From the NCBI GenBank assembly GCA_900073065.1, contig FJOG01000001.1:2856371-2920370 (forward strand): a stretch of 64,000 nt of DNA. Direction: 5' to 3'. Numbering within the stretch: position 1 is the stretch's first letter; every line of letters begins with the position of its first letter. The notes under the pieces were generated by a model. That model saw nothing but the letters and a program-made list of their open reading frames with translations. It was not told the origin of the DNA and did no database searches. Shown piece by piece: positions 21,301 through 33,035 of the stretch. The translations under genes and the position numbers were made by a program. This stretch comes from Phialocephala subalpina. Lineage: Eukaryota; Ascomycota; Leotiomycetes; Helotiales; Mollisiaceae.

Positions 21301-24300
21301 CCTGTATTCTTCTCCTTAGGTGCTGCTGATAGCTTTGCGTTACCGGCGGTGCTCGGAACGGGCTTTACGGCAGGATTTTGCTTGGGTTCAACAGCTTTCT
21401 TCGCGGGATCTTGAACCATTCGAGTCCTTTGCTTCAACTCCGAGATCTTCGTGCTCATCTCTTCCACCGGAGTCATCTGCATCTTGTCGGCGGCCTTCTC
21501 CTTGGACTTCTGTACTTGCCCTGGCTTGGCCTTCTGCGAAACGACTTCTTCGGTTTCTTGGTCCTCACCATTGCTTTCGTCTCCGTCATGCAACTTTGTC
21601 TTGGCTTTTGTTGCTGCAGCACGTTGACTGTGTCTTGTGGAAGTGGCTGGCGGTTGAAGAACAGCTGGGGCAGATTTCCTCGCAGGCTTCGTCTTACCCT
21701 TGGTCGTCTTCCCCGTCAAGTCCGTCGTTGTTGTTGCCTTCTTCGATGTTTGCTTGCCTTTGGCACTCTTCTTCTTATCGCCGCCCTTTGCGTCCACTCC
21801 AAACTCATCATCATCTCCATCGTCAGGGATATCGAATACCGCGCTGTCTTGTTCACTATGTGTCGGTGTTGGTATCTTCAAGGAGTGAAGAGAGTATCGC
21901 TTCTTGGCCTGACTCTGCGACTCGTCCTTGCTTTTTTGAGGTACCATTTGGGTACTCATGTTGGGTCGCTTCGCTGGTGGTGGCATCATCTTCGGTGTGG
22001 ACATGTCATTAAGGTCGGGAGTGGTGAGGGGGTCGGAGTCTATTGGGTCGACCTGACTTGCCATCGAAGGCTTTAGCAAAATCTTGCTCGTGGCGGAGCG
22101 GTCCTTGTCGTCTTTGGTAGCTGCCTCCTTCTGCCTGACTGGTCGCTTTGTCGAGTTAGCCTGCGACGCGCTAGTAGAAGCTTTTGGGACTCGCTTCAAT
22201 TGGGACCCAGCCTTGTTAGGACCCTGGTGATCGCTGTCATCTTTAGCAGTAGCATTGTTAGACTTGGTGATAATCTTAGGTTGAGACTGTGCCTTAGCCT
22301 TAGGAGCAGAGTCGCGTGAACGTCCTTTCTGATCACCAGCAGTGGGCTTGCTCTTGGCCTTCGATTCAAGAACGGGCTTGGACGTCATTTGTTGTGACCC
22401 CAATGCCTTGCCATTGTTCCGGAGGCTATCTGGTATGATCGGCGGTTTGGCCTTTGGCTTGACTTTGTTGCCGACACGACGGGATTGTGTCTGGATTTGT
22501 GTCGACGAGATATTTTCTTCAACTGGGCTCGTCGCCGCAGCAGTAACGTCAACATCAGCACCCACAATCTCTGCATCGTCATTGCCACCATTGCGCTCAG
22601 CAGGTGTATCAATCATTGGCTCCTCATTCTCCTGGGTCGAGTCCATCATTGACGAATTACCGACGTCGTCAAGCTCGCCTTGTGGTTTGGAATTTGGCGT
22701 GTTGAGACGCGCCTTGCTCTTCCACGTGTTTGGGGTTGAGCCGCGCGTATCACGAAGTGGATTGTTCTGGGTCTTGCCGATGATCTCCGAGTAGCCAGTG
22801 CTTCTCTGCGACGCACCGTTTTGATTATCAGAGCTGGTCGGGAGTGCGTCGGTTTCGTCGCTCTCAAGGACGTCTACCCCAGGACAGTAGAATGTGAGAT
22901 CTTCCCTCAATACTTTCCAAGCGTTCGCCGTAATGTTTGTGGTAACCTTCTGCGCATCAATGATCTCACCGTCCAAGTAGCATTTCGTATCTACGGAAGG
23001 AGCTAGCTCGAAGGCTAGGTAGGCAATTGCTGAAGCTGAAGCCGATTGTTGCTTGATGACGGTCACCTTCTCAATCAATGCTAGTGGAACATCGAGAATC
23101 TGGTCCAAGGTGCCCGAGACAGACGGTGCCAAGATGGACATCCCTGCAGTATCGAAGAACATGAAGGTGTTCTGGTGCTGAACCCCAAATGAATGCGGAG
23201 GTTGGATTTCCGTGCTTGACACTGGTATCAGGGTTCCGGTGCTACACAATTGTTAGCAAAAGCGCTACGCCATTGGCGTCATTTTCTCACCTTATGTCCC
23301 CCTTTCCCGTCCGAATGTACATTCGGTCGATATAGTCTTGAAATTTCGTGTTCCATCCATGGCCCGTTTGCGTGGATGGTGGGAAAGATTCATAGAGAAT
23401 CTTATCTGCACCAACTGGCCACAGGTCTTGAAGCGCAACTCCTGCGTCATGTAGGTTTCGCACCAATGAGCCACATATAATCTTTACGATCTCGTTGGTC
23501 TCTTCCAGAATGAGTTGTCCTATATTTCGTCTTGGCTTGGTCAACTCTGTTTTATGAAAGTGTATTTGGCTCGTTCTTACCTGATAGATTCGCCAGACAT
23601 CTCTAGTCTTCGAAGATTATCCTCGCAGTTTCGAAGCAATTGCATGCATAATATTCCGACCTAGGAAGAGGTCAGCAAAGGCATGGTAATCTTGGCTCAA
23701 GTGCTTACCCATCGTCGCAAATTGGCAGGATTTCTCGTGTTGACAAAGTATTCGAGAACCCATCGCAAACATTCCTTGCCAATTGCCGCCTTTCTGCCAG
23801 TCACGAACGCCAGGTCAAGGTTGCTTTGCGTCTCGTTGGTGTCTCGAACTAATGAATGCTTCTTGAGTTAGCCTGATCCAAGATGTATCCGGAAGTCTGA
23901 CTTACCGCAAGCAGATGCAGTATGCGCTCTCCTTCCAAGCAGTGCTCTGCTTGTAAGATAGCCTGCACGATCGTGGCGAAAATTGAGGGCTCAATTTTAC
24001 TGCACAAGTCGCCATCCTCATTCTCTAGCGCTGCAGCAAGGTCGATGATATTCGAGGAACTAACAAGTGTACTATTCTTCCGAAAAGCTCGCAGAATCTC
24101 GTTCACGGCATTGAGTGTATTCGAAGACCTTGCAGAAATATCAGACAAGGCTCTCGACTTAATCGACGGGTGTTTACTTACTTGATAATGCCTTCTGCCT
24201 GGCTTGCTCCTGAAAGGATCTCGCATAGAGTCTTGAACGCGCCCTTTAGCTTGCTCTCCTGGGAGTTCGCGCCAGAGAATCGCGATGCCTTGGGCGCCAT
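18328..24300 (-). CDS. Probable meiotic chromosome axis protein (Red1/SYCP2-like)
   Basis: Seven exons: complement 24182-24300, 23906-24128, 23709-23858, 23581-23660, 23291-23530, 18690-23241, 18328-18639, giving 1,891 residues; introns are 47-53 bp. All junctions keep frame. The third acceptor used (AAGAAG|CAT) and the 50-bp fourth intron were chosen because other sites break the frame. Residues about 1-200 are helical (NEILRAFRKN, AEHCLEGERILHLLAHSL), like an ARM-type domain. Next comes a beta-rich segment (HSFGVQHQNTFMFFDTAG, VTVIKQQSASASAIAYLAFE) resembling the PH-like fold of SYCP2 and Red1. About 1,300 low-complexity residues rich in Lys/Pro/Ser/Thr follow. The end is a coiled coil (ENQVTRFEKVWRKQQDDV). 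This order (ARM-like, PH-like, disorder, C-terminal coil) is that of axis core proteins. The assignment is an inference from architecture; another large chromatin scaffold is possible. Confidence 0.62.
18966..19290 (-). repeat. Four 27-residue tandem repeats in axis-like protein
   Basis: Within the long exon, four consecutive 27-residue (81-bp) units share the pattern RS(R/Q)xxx(D/G/E)(R/H)(R/H)EQxxQ, then (L/E)(P/A)K or a close variant, then R. The units begin near DRSQVDHDR, DRSRIPQDH, NRSRISQGH and ERSRAPQEH. They are highly charged and lie about 200 residues before the C-terminal coil. DNA identity between units is moderate, so this is an old or selected repeat. Confidence 0.75.
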
Positions 24301-25560
24301 GATGCCACTCTCAAGCTTGCTTTCAATTAATAGTGGAGATGTCGAGGGTGCTTGCCCGCTTTTGATGTCGCTTCAATTCCACCCCAGTGTGCTCTTTGAG
24401 TATCCTTACTGTAGTACTCAGAATATCTGTTGTGCGGAGAGTTTTTGAAGGAGGGTGGCAACGGTGCAGAGCAAGGCCGTAGCACCACGGCCTCGAAATT
24501 TGAAGTTGCGGCAGTATCCTGCGCTATGTCAGTTGATAATCTTCAATTTTGCATGAAGTAGGATGAATGCGGGCGAAATGCAGCTGGTAGCTCGATGCCA
24601 CTCCGCAATGGAGTGTGATGAATCAATGCGGGGTAGGTTGACGCAAGTGCCTGGCAAGATCAATAGTGTAGAAAAATCGAGCGCGTACCTCTCTTTTCGT
24701 CCGATAGCTTCGCAAATTGTCAATTGATATCATCCGGTCGCGCTTTCCTCCACAGTCGATATTGAAAGACGCGTGGTGAAGGTGAAGGTGAAGGTGAAGG
24801 CGAAAGACCTTTGCGTTTAGCGCCACCATGCGCGAAATCGAAGCGAGGTCACATGGCCATCTCCAAACCTTCATTGCATCGTTTGCGGGCACAAAAAGAG
24901 AGTTGAGGGGTTCCAGCTTCGAGTGAGAGCTATTGTCTCAATTCCAAATATGACAAGGCAGATGTACAATGATGCAAGGGTGTTTTAGGATGCCATACCG
25001 AGTCCTTGCCACGGTCGTATTGAGGTGCCGGCACATTTTTGCATGACGTGAACAACACTACCCACATTCTTCTATAAGCAAACAAGGAAGTGTCTCTAAT
25101 TGGAATCCCTATTGCCGTTGCTTACAGAATCTTTGCCATCTTAGTTTGCACTCCGAACTTTAAGCTGCTGCATCATTCTGGAAGACAAAAGATGTGCCCA
25201 TCTCCGCCTATAACCTAACAATCTCTCCAGGAACGATCAGTCAGCACCTGACAGACGTTGAGGGTTTCTATTCTCCAATCTTAAGAATACACGGTGTAGC
25301 TTGAGGTTCTCTATTGCTGTTCATAACGGATGCGGGTTTTGATTGTCAAGGGTTTCCATTCATTGTTTATGACATGCAGCCATTTGACTACAAGGACAAT
25401 ATCCCACCCCTTCAAAGGACAGTCGAGTACTGGCATATCATCTCCAAAGACCAGCGTTGGTTCTTTCATTACCCTTTGGTTTTGCGAAAGCTTCGAAAGT
25501 CACTCGCTGAGCATTGTACATTCTCCTCTATTGTTCATACCAGCTTCCCTTTCAGCACCA
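24301..25560. other. Gene-free spacer
   Basis: About 1.26 kb upstream of the axis-like gene; it should contain that gene's promoter. A short (GTGAAG)n run lies at 24775-24800. No recognisable coding exon. Confidence 0.45.
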
Positions 25561-25563
25561 CAA

Positions 25564-26431
25564 GATGAGTAGCCGTCAGATTGCCCCCCAACAGATACGA
25601 TCCAAGAGAAGGCGTGGAGTCCCGCCCCTGCAAGCGCAAGGCCTCTCAGTCGCAATCCTCGAACATATCCACGCCCTCTCAACCCAACCGGTACATTCCT
25701 GAAGCAATTTCGACCACCGACGAAACTATGGACCGCGTCAATGCGAAGATTGATCAACGATAAAGCAATGAAATGATGAAGTGATTGTGCCACCACCTGA
25801 CGACATTCCTTCTATCAGGAGAAAGGACATTTATGACATCCTTACTAATGAGCTGACGCTAATTTGCTCGCAATACATAAGGTTGTTCAGCTGGTTTGTG
25901 ACGATGTGAATACAGAAGCAAACTCAGATATGGACACGCTAAAGGAGACCACGCCTTCCTCATCAAAAGGGAAGGGAAAATCTAAGTCTCTGATAAACAA
26001 GACCTTCTCGAGTTGCTAAAAAGTGAAGGTTCAGCATGCATCAACGGTATCTTGGCACAGGCAAAAGCATGGATTCGTAATCCGAGGCATGATTTACGTT
26101 CCTGTCTCGGTATAGTAGAGAAGATTGAATGCGATCGATCTATAAGGGAGGGAGAATTTCCGGGAGCTGCTGTTGGCTGTGTTGCTCACGACTTCGTAAG
26201 TCAATGAGGAGCTCCTCTGTGAATATAGCTAATATTTCTTAGATATCCAAAACTTGTAGAGCCTGCAATACAAAGTTAAGAGATCCAGGAACCGAGGATT
26301 ATTCAAAGCCAATTGCTCTGCAATTGTCCAATCGTTCATTCCGACTAATTGAGCGGAATGGAGTGAAAATTGTCAGGGAACGGCTCGGACTTTTGAACTG
26401 GCTACCAATACTCCATTGTATTGCAAAATAA
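25564..26431 (+). pseudogene. Unrecognised gene, apparently decayed
   Basis: Codon-like stretches occur in order but in different frames. They are a Ser/Gln/Pro-rich piece (25581-25763), DDIPSIRRKDIYDILTNELT (about 25798-25857), VVQLVCDDVNTEAN (about 25880), then ELLKSEGSACINGILAQAKA (from 26011). A normal intron (GTAAGT near 26197 to TTTCTTAG near 26242) joins the last piece to TCRACNTKLRDPGTEDYS, ending at 26431. The junctions before 26000 need frameshifts or introns I cannot find. I do not recognise the family. CRAC could be half of a zinc site. It may be a real gene whose first introns I failed to place. Confidence 0.35.
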
Positions 26432-26966
26432 GCCGTGGGTAGTTTCCATTCTGTCAAATTGCCTTCACGTGGCTGCACACATCAAGTCTGGCGAACATGC
26501 GCCTCGAGATCTTATTAGTCCTTCTGTGTTCGAGTGTTTTGAAGGCAAGAGCCTTACCTACGATCGCAACTGACATCACCATTCTCCAGATAGAGAGATA
26601 TCTAAATGATGGTGGGTGAGGTTGAGCAGCTCGAAAGCTCAAGGGAATTGAGAGGACGACAGACCCACGTGCATTTGAGAGGGAAGAAATGAAGATATTG
26701 CGAGAGGGAACCTAGATGTACATACCTATTTATATAAAACAATATCAAAAAATTCAAATCCCTCCTCATTAAACCCTCACATCGTCCTCACCCCTCGTCA
26801 CTCCCTTCTCACGTGCCCCACCGCTCTCGCTTGTCAAGCGCACCAAAAAAGAAAGTATCCTCTAATACCACCCCGAAAAACACCAACCACCAAAAATTTT
26901 AAGAATGAACAGCTCTCCCAATCCTTAACAGATTTGGAAGTTAAACAAGAAAAACGAAAAAAAATT
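26432..26966. other. Intergenic, AT- and pyrimidine-rich
   Basis: 535 bp with no coding frame. The right end, read on the minus strand, begins with the run of eight T (26957-26964) that should stop RNA polymerase III after the tRNA. Confidence 0.5.
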
Positions 26967-27061
26967 TGACCTACGCAGGGATCGAACCTGCAATCTCTTG
27001 ATAACACAATCGAACGTAATCGATTTCGTAGTCAAGCGCCTTGCCATTGGGCCAGCAGGCC
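26967..27061 (-). tRNA. tRNA-Arg(ACG) with intron
   Basis: Read on the minus strand, the acceptor strands GGCCTGC and GTAGGTC pair with two G-U wobbles, followed by discriminator A. The D arm is GCCCAATGGCAAGGC. The anticodon stem CTTGA/TCAAG encloses a loop starting CTACGA, so the anticodon is ACG (Arg). About 23 extra nucleotides follow position 37, which is the canonical intron position. The T arm GCAGG-TTCGATC-CCTGC is perfect. A Pol III terminator of eight T lies three bases downstream. Confidence 0.92.
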
Positions 27062-27468
27062 TGTTTTGAAAAATGTCTGCTTATTTAAATCTATACGCCT
27101 TTTCTGCATTATGTGCCGAAGAAGAGACATGGTTGGCTGGATGTTTAACTGGTGTGGGGCAAAGAGTCAAAGTTTGGTGGGAATGGGAGGAGTGGGGCGG
27201 GGTACGTTTGATTTTGATATAGAAGAGGGGCACGATTCATGACACCACAACTCAAGGAATCACGAAGAACAGCGCCGCAGTTGAGGACAACGTTAACTCA
27301 TTTTTATCTATCGGCAATTTCAAAGCCTGACAATCGTGGTATCATAGTATCAGCAAAGCAAGCCATCCATCCCATCATCTCCGTATGCACCATCTACAAA
27401 CTACCCATCATTCCGCTCGTTCGATATCATGCAATTGCAAACACACCGACAAATGCTCTTTCGCCATC
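27062..27468. other. Intergenic, tRNA to MFS gene
   Basis: 407 bp; the 3' flank of the MFS gene and the 5' flank of the tRNA. Nothing else recognised. Confidence 0.45.
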
Positions 27469-29599
27469 TTACAAAGTATAAATGAAATCCGGGCGCATAT
27501 CACCTAACGCCTCAATTTCCCGATCACTACGTCCCTCAATCCAATGATCACGCTTGCCAGCCTCTCGAAGCTTGTTTTCTCGCGCCAACAAGGTTCGGAG
27601 GACAATACTTCCACCAAGGAGGCAGACGATCATGTAGGCCATGACAACTGCATGACCGACGGTGTACTTGGGAGAATTGAAGTAGATGTTTGAGCTGACG
27701 ATGCCGTTCAAGTTACCCCATCCGATCACAAAGCCGAGTACGACACCACGCTTGTACACACCCTCGATGTTGTTTGCCGTCCACGAAATCGTGTTTGCGA
27801 TGCAAGGGTATATTCCAAGAGCTCCGAGGAAAGTACCAGCGTACTTCACTCCAGCCTTTTCTGAACCCAGAAGCATTGCGAATCCAGCAATTCCGAGGAA
27901 AGAAACACAGATGTTGCACAAACCGCGCTGCTTGGTTCTATCTGCGATATAACCAATCGTGATAGTCAGAATGGCTGCGGCTGCATATGGCGGAACTGTC
28001 AGAAGTTGAGCCTTGGTGTTGGAATAACCGAGTTGTTTGATGATGCTCGGAAGGAAGAGGGAGAAAGCGTAGAGTGGCATATCACATCCCATGTAGATGA
28101 CCATTCCAAGCCACATCTTGTAATCCTTCATAGCCATCCAGACATACTTCATCTTAAATTCTTCGTGTTCGGCGGACGATTGCTTGTCCATCTTCAGTCG
28201 TCGGATGACACGCTCACGGTCTTGTTCGGAGAGGAATTTGGCATCATCAGGGAAGTCGTGGACGAGCCAGATCGCAGCGAACCCGAAGAGAACAGTGAGC
28301 TGCAAAATTAAGGTCAGTATGCCTCGTGTGTCTTGTGAAAATGATTCGAATTCAGGCTGATGCGTCCTTGGCCCAAGCCAGCAGTGCTTCCGCCAAGAGA
28401 AGGATGGTGACTTACAATGCCCTCAAGAATGAAGATCCAAGCCCAACCAGGTCTGCCGCCCAAACCATTCATCTTGTTGATCGCAGCTGCAAGGAGGCCA
28501 CCGAAGGAACCTGAGACTGCAGCAGCAGAGAAGAAGATGGCAGCGCGGATACCAAACTCCTCTCGTCTATACCAGCAGGACAAATAGTAATTGATACCAG
28601 GGAAGAGACCAGCTTCAGCCAATCCTAGGAACCACTTTGGTAAGTTAGCAAGCGCAGATCTGCTGCATTGAGAGTATTGAACTTACACGTGCAGCCATCA
28701 GACCAGACCAGTTGGTAACAAAACCCATGAAGGTCATGCATATTCCCCAGATGATCCTATCTCAATCAGTATCTCGAATCCAGCCAAACGCGGTATAAAC
28801 GTACATGATAATCGGGATGAAAACCGACGGGCGAAGTCGCTTGAGGAGAATATTGGTCAGAGGTTCGAAGACAGAGCTGCCTCAAGGTCAGTATTCATCC
28901 TCCATCACCGCTCCTCACCCCCACGAATCAACTGCTCGGAAATCCCAAAGAAACAAATTCAATATGCATCCCCCCGCCAATTAATATCACAGAATTCCAA
29001 CAAAGGGTTTGTGCCCGAGTCCAGAGAAGACTCATGCGCGCTCCCGAGACAAGAATATTCCTCCGGGAATCGGATTGAGAGATCGGCCACTCACTAAGAA
29101 ACGAAGAAGATCGACAAGGTAGCGTTGTACTTCCCCGTCGACATATGATGAAGTGACGCCTGCAAGCCATCGATCTTCGCATTGCCAATATTCGTACGAT
29201 CGAGGAAGGCGAGAAGGTACAGAACACAGAGCTTGGTATTTCGTCAGCAAAGTCGAACCCCGCAACTCAGGCAGCAGCGCGATCAACGCGCGCGTAGAAA
29301 ACTCACAATTGGAATCAACGTGAAATCCAACTTCCGAATAAGCTTCTTGTCCTGTTCAAACGCGTCAGTCTAGGCGCCCAGAAATGTGGCACTCTTGGAA
29401 AGCTTACAACAGCAGCCTTTTCCTCGGCACTGAGATGCGCGTCTGGATCAGGAATATCCTTATTACCAGAATCCTTCTCGAGAGCAGGGTACCCAGGAGC
29501 AGCGGTCGAAACGCCTTTCTCCTCGAGATGATTTGGCGCAGTGACCTTGTCCTCAGAGCTCTGGTCGGCGTCTGGCATTGTGGGCTTTTCGTCTGCCAT
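27469..29599 (-). CDS. MFS transporter, anion:cation symporter (Dal5/Tna1-like)
   Basis: Seven exons: complement 29408-29599, 29307-29351, 29095-29231, 28805-28876, 28687-28756, 28416-28634, 27469-28299, giving 521 residues; introns are 48-218 bp. Splicing restores the MFS text LAFLDRTNIGNAKIDGL (motif between TM1 and TM2 of this family), IFFVSYSVFEPLTN, FVTNWSGLMAARWFLGLAEA and GINYYLSCWYRREEFGIRAA. After the central loop the C-terminal half includes GYIADRTKQRG and IVSSNIYF. The ACS family of ascomycetes imports organic anions such as nicotinate, allantoate, pantothenate and biotin-pathway compounds across the plasma membrane. The substrate cannot be told from sequence. The start ATG at 29599 gives an acidic cytosolic N-tail of about 65 residues. 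No pathway neighbour suggests a substrate. Confidence 0.87.
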
Positions 29600-31747
29600 T
29601 TTTGTCGCGTTGACGTTGTTGAGGTGAGGAGAAGATGGAAATTCGGGAGAAAATGAAGAGGCGAGCGAGGACGTCGGTTTAAGTTTAAGAAGGAGCACAG
29701 AATCGCAGATAACCAGGACAAGGAGGGACATTCACTCGGAAGCAGCGTTCCTAATGCATCATTGATAAACCTAGCGGCCGACCAATTGACAGCTGGAGGA
29801 TTCCCTAGTCTAGTGTACTCAGTAATGGCTGGTTATTCCGGTTCTTGTGTACCATTCGATGCGCATTTCGAGATCTAGCTTTACATGGGGTTGCACAGGG
29901 GTGCTTTCCAACCCCGCACCAACATGGTATCAGCTGCCAATTACTTGCTATGAAAGTGTCATTATGTTTAAGCATACAATGACGGCCAGCTTTTCGATGC
30001 CCGTTTCTGGCATCTGCTCCGTGTATGGTCCGATGAAGAGCTGGAAGGAACATTGACGGGTTGTTGCAGGCTTGGGAGATATTGGGGATTCTCCATCAGT
30101 CCGGCTCTGAGACAGCGGGGAGCCGAAGGCTGGGGTCAGCGCGGGGATTGAGAAATCCCCTAGCGTCGGCGGGAGCTCGGTGTGAGATATCAAGCAACGA
30201 TGGGACATTTAAAGAGCAATTGCTGACCTTTCTTGGCGTATTCAGCACCTCTCCGATATCTGCAGTTCAATTCTAAATGATCTCACCGTTTGAAGCAGCT
30301 CGTAACGAGTGTAACGAGTGTAACGAAGACGGTTACAATGGGGTACGAACCGGTCAAAACGAAGCATCGAAGTCTCGGGTGCTGCCGAACCAATTGGAGG
30401 CACGCTTGCAAAATTGAGATATTCAGGACAACTAACTAGATGAGTGAGCATGACTGCATTCGGTACTGTGCCTCGAATGGATCTCCTATTAAATCCGAGA
30501 GGGCGAATGAGGGGGCTGGCGACAGTTCATCTATCAAGCCCAGCACCGTTGATCCAAGCACAAGTACAAACTATTGCACAGGCCAGATGCATTCCGTTTT
30601 GAATATGCGTCTTGACCGTTAGTGGCGGTGCCACAAAGTACTTAGTGTACGGAGGTAGCAAACGATATCTTGTACCTCTGCAGCACAGAAGCTGAAAACG
30701 TGTCTGCGATACACGACCGATAGCAATTGTTCAACGTTACAAATTATCTTGGAACCGCAAGCAGTAATTAATAGCCGCAAGAACCGGATGCAATTAACGA
30801 CTTAGATGTGCTTTCAGGTACTGGCAGCGTGACCCGAACACGACGGAGCATAGGATATAAAGACGCTGAAGACTCAGCGATAGATGGGCTGCAGCTACAG
30901 TGGCTACTACCCTGTAAGCCCACCAAGACTCGCTGAAATTTAGCGATGAAAGCCCGGAGCAAAGTTTCGCTTCGCACATCTCCTGCGCTATCACATACAC
31001 GAAGAGAACACAAGATTTCAAAGTACGAAAGTAGTTGAGATGATTCAACCAGTCTTGATGTGCATTTTTAGTTGAGATGTCGTCAAGCTCCAAAGAGCCC
31101 AAGACCTGTCCGAGGGCGAATAGGATCGCAAGGGAGGCTCTGGGATTAATTAACCTTAACTTCCAACCAATCCACTGCACAGCCAGATATACATGCATGG
31201 TATCTCCTTGTTTCAAGTTTCAACTGTTCCTATTTCTCTGCGTATCATCTCTCGTTTTCAATGACAATCTTTATCTCAATCGCTTAGTCCTCTATATACC
31301 CTCAACCGAGACCCAGCACCCGACCGGTGGCGTCAAAACAGACCATCTTCACAGATGCAGTAGCTCTCTGGGCCACAAGAACCATATTTGAGGGATATCT
31401 CATGCATCTATTCGAAGGCTTAGAGTCTCAATTCTAATTGAGGGCGCAAGAAGTGGCAAAGAGCCTCCTCATATGATCATCATGAATTTCATTGGCGAAG
31501 CAACACCTCGTCAGCCACCTCTTAACAAAATCACAGAGGAGTCAATCATCACAACATAGGATGTCTCAATGTTAGTTTATTGCTGATACTGATTTTTTCA
31601 CAGGAAACCGAAGTTGCCTGAGCATGAGATGCAACTGAAACACGTCCATTCTTCGAGATACGAAAGTACTTATCTAGGCGCCTGTCCCCCCTCGAGCTTG
31701 GACATATGTGCCATCCCAATGAACAAACCTCACGACAAGAAGTTCCG
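29600..31747. other. Gene-poor spacer
   Basis: About 2.1 kb with only short open frames and no recognisable domain. A 9-bp unit (GTAACGAGT) is repeated nearly three times at 30302-30326. Confidence 0.45.
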
Positions 31748-32842
31748 ATGTCTGATAAAATTGAAGTTGAGGAGCAAATTCCTGCTTGCGGAAGCTGTAC
31801 AGATCACACAGCCATCGCCATCCCAGCCGAGGATGACTCAATCCCGGACAGTCAAACTTCCCCAGACGTTTGGCCGGTCATTGCGGGGTCACCAGAATGG
31901 CGACGAGCGATACTGAAGATATACGGCCGCGATAAGACAGAAGAAGGACTCCGAGAACTCACAGACCAAGAGACAGAGGACAAACTCATGAATCTTGCAT
32001 ATGCAAAGATCTTGAGAAACGATCCGCTTTTCCGACATTTCGACTACCTGAACTACGTAAATCTTACCTTGGTGCAAGATGAGCTAGTCGGACTGTAACA
32101 TGAAGTGGAAAGGGGGGGATCGTTTCTTGAATAGAGAGAATCGCAGGTTGAAGCAGAGGGCATTGCTTAAGAGTTACAGTGAGTTGCAAGTGCTCCCTCA
32201 TCATAGTTTTACGATCTTAATTAGCCAGATAATGCACTATTAGCCTACCACCAAGTCTGCAATCTTTCGGAACGCCTAGAAGATCTTGTCGAGAGCATCA
32301 CGGCGGCTGCTGTCAATGGACGACGAATCCCCAATATTGCGCTCAAAAGGATGTAAGATTACAATGCATGGCGTCTCTTCGCTCTCAAGATCCTACAGAT
32401 ATAATTCGAAGATGTCTGAAAAGGATGCTTCCTGCGAGCTTGATAGAGACAGAGAAAAGCAAAGTACGTCACAGGGATATCGAACGAGACTTCGGTGAAT
32501 GTCTCACCTCAGCAGGGCGTCCTAGAACAGCAACTGAAATGACTAGGAAATCTGCTACAGGAAGAGTTTTTCCCAGAAGACGGAGTCTCCGACACCGTGG
32601 ACTACTTAGCCCGTCTCATCACATCCTTGATCGGATGTATCCTCCTGATCGCACTAATGGTCGCACTGTCCTTCATCCACGAGAAAAAATGTCGTCTCTT
32701 AATAGTCTTATTGTTCCTGGTCGTCTTCGCGCTTTCATGCTCACTTGCAGCTTTCAAGTTAACCGTTCAAGAGCTGCTTGAACCTACTGCTGCGTATGCG
32801 GCTGTTTTGGTGGTGTTCATTTCTAGCACACCCACGCTTTAA
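31748..32842 (+). pseudogene. DUF6594-like membrane protein, disabled
   Basis: The first block from the ATG at 31748 ends FRHFDYLNYVNLTLVQDELV, the N-terminal DUF6594-type signature (a residue-spaced RFDYL...LQ.EL pattern). A TAA follows at 32096-32098, and the next homologous stretch (RRLKQRALLKSY) is in another frame. Normal-looking introns then join KSY to NNALLAYHQVCNLSERLEDL and on to LPASLIETEKSK. A further TGA near 32539 interrupts before LLQEEF. The C-terminal hydrophobic segments (LIGCILLIALMVAL and LLIVLLFLVVFALSC) match the pair of membrane spans that ends DUF6594 proteins. Two stops plus a frameshift make this a likely pseudogene. The family's role is unknown. Confidence 0.62.
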
Positions 32843-33035
32843 TTTTGGGCTATCGGGCTCTAAACTTTCAGCGCGCCAAACGTTTTTGTGCTGTCACAAA
32901 GCCCCCACCCACTTGGGACATTGGTATTGTGCGTTCAAGCAAGAAAGGCTCGAGGACTCAGAAAGCACCAAATGACAACAAAACATTTATCGCAGCTTCA
33001 ATCAATAATTCAGCGCAATTTCAACACCTGATTCC

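Noticed and set aside
21320..22076. Plus-strand open frames of about 230 residues
   Set aside because: They are antisense to the long Lys/Pro/Ser-rich exon of the axis-like gene, where codon bias leaves the opposite strand open. They show no domain.
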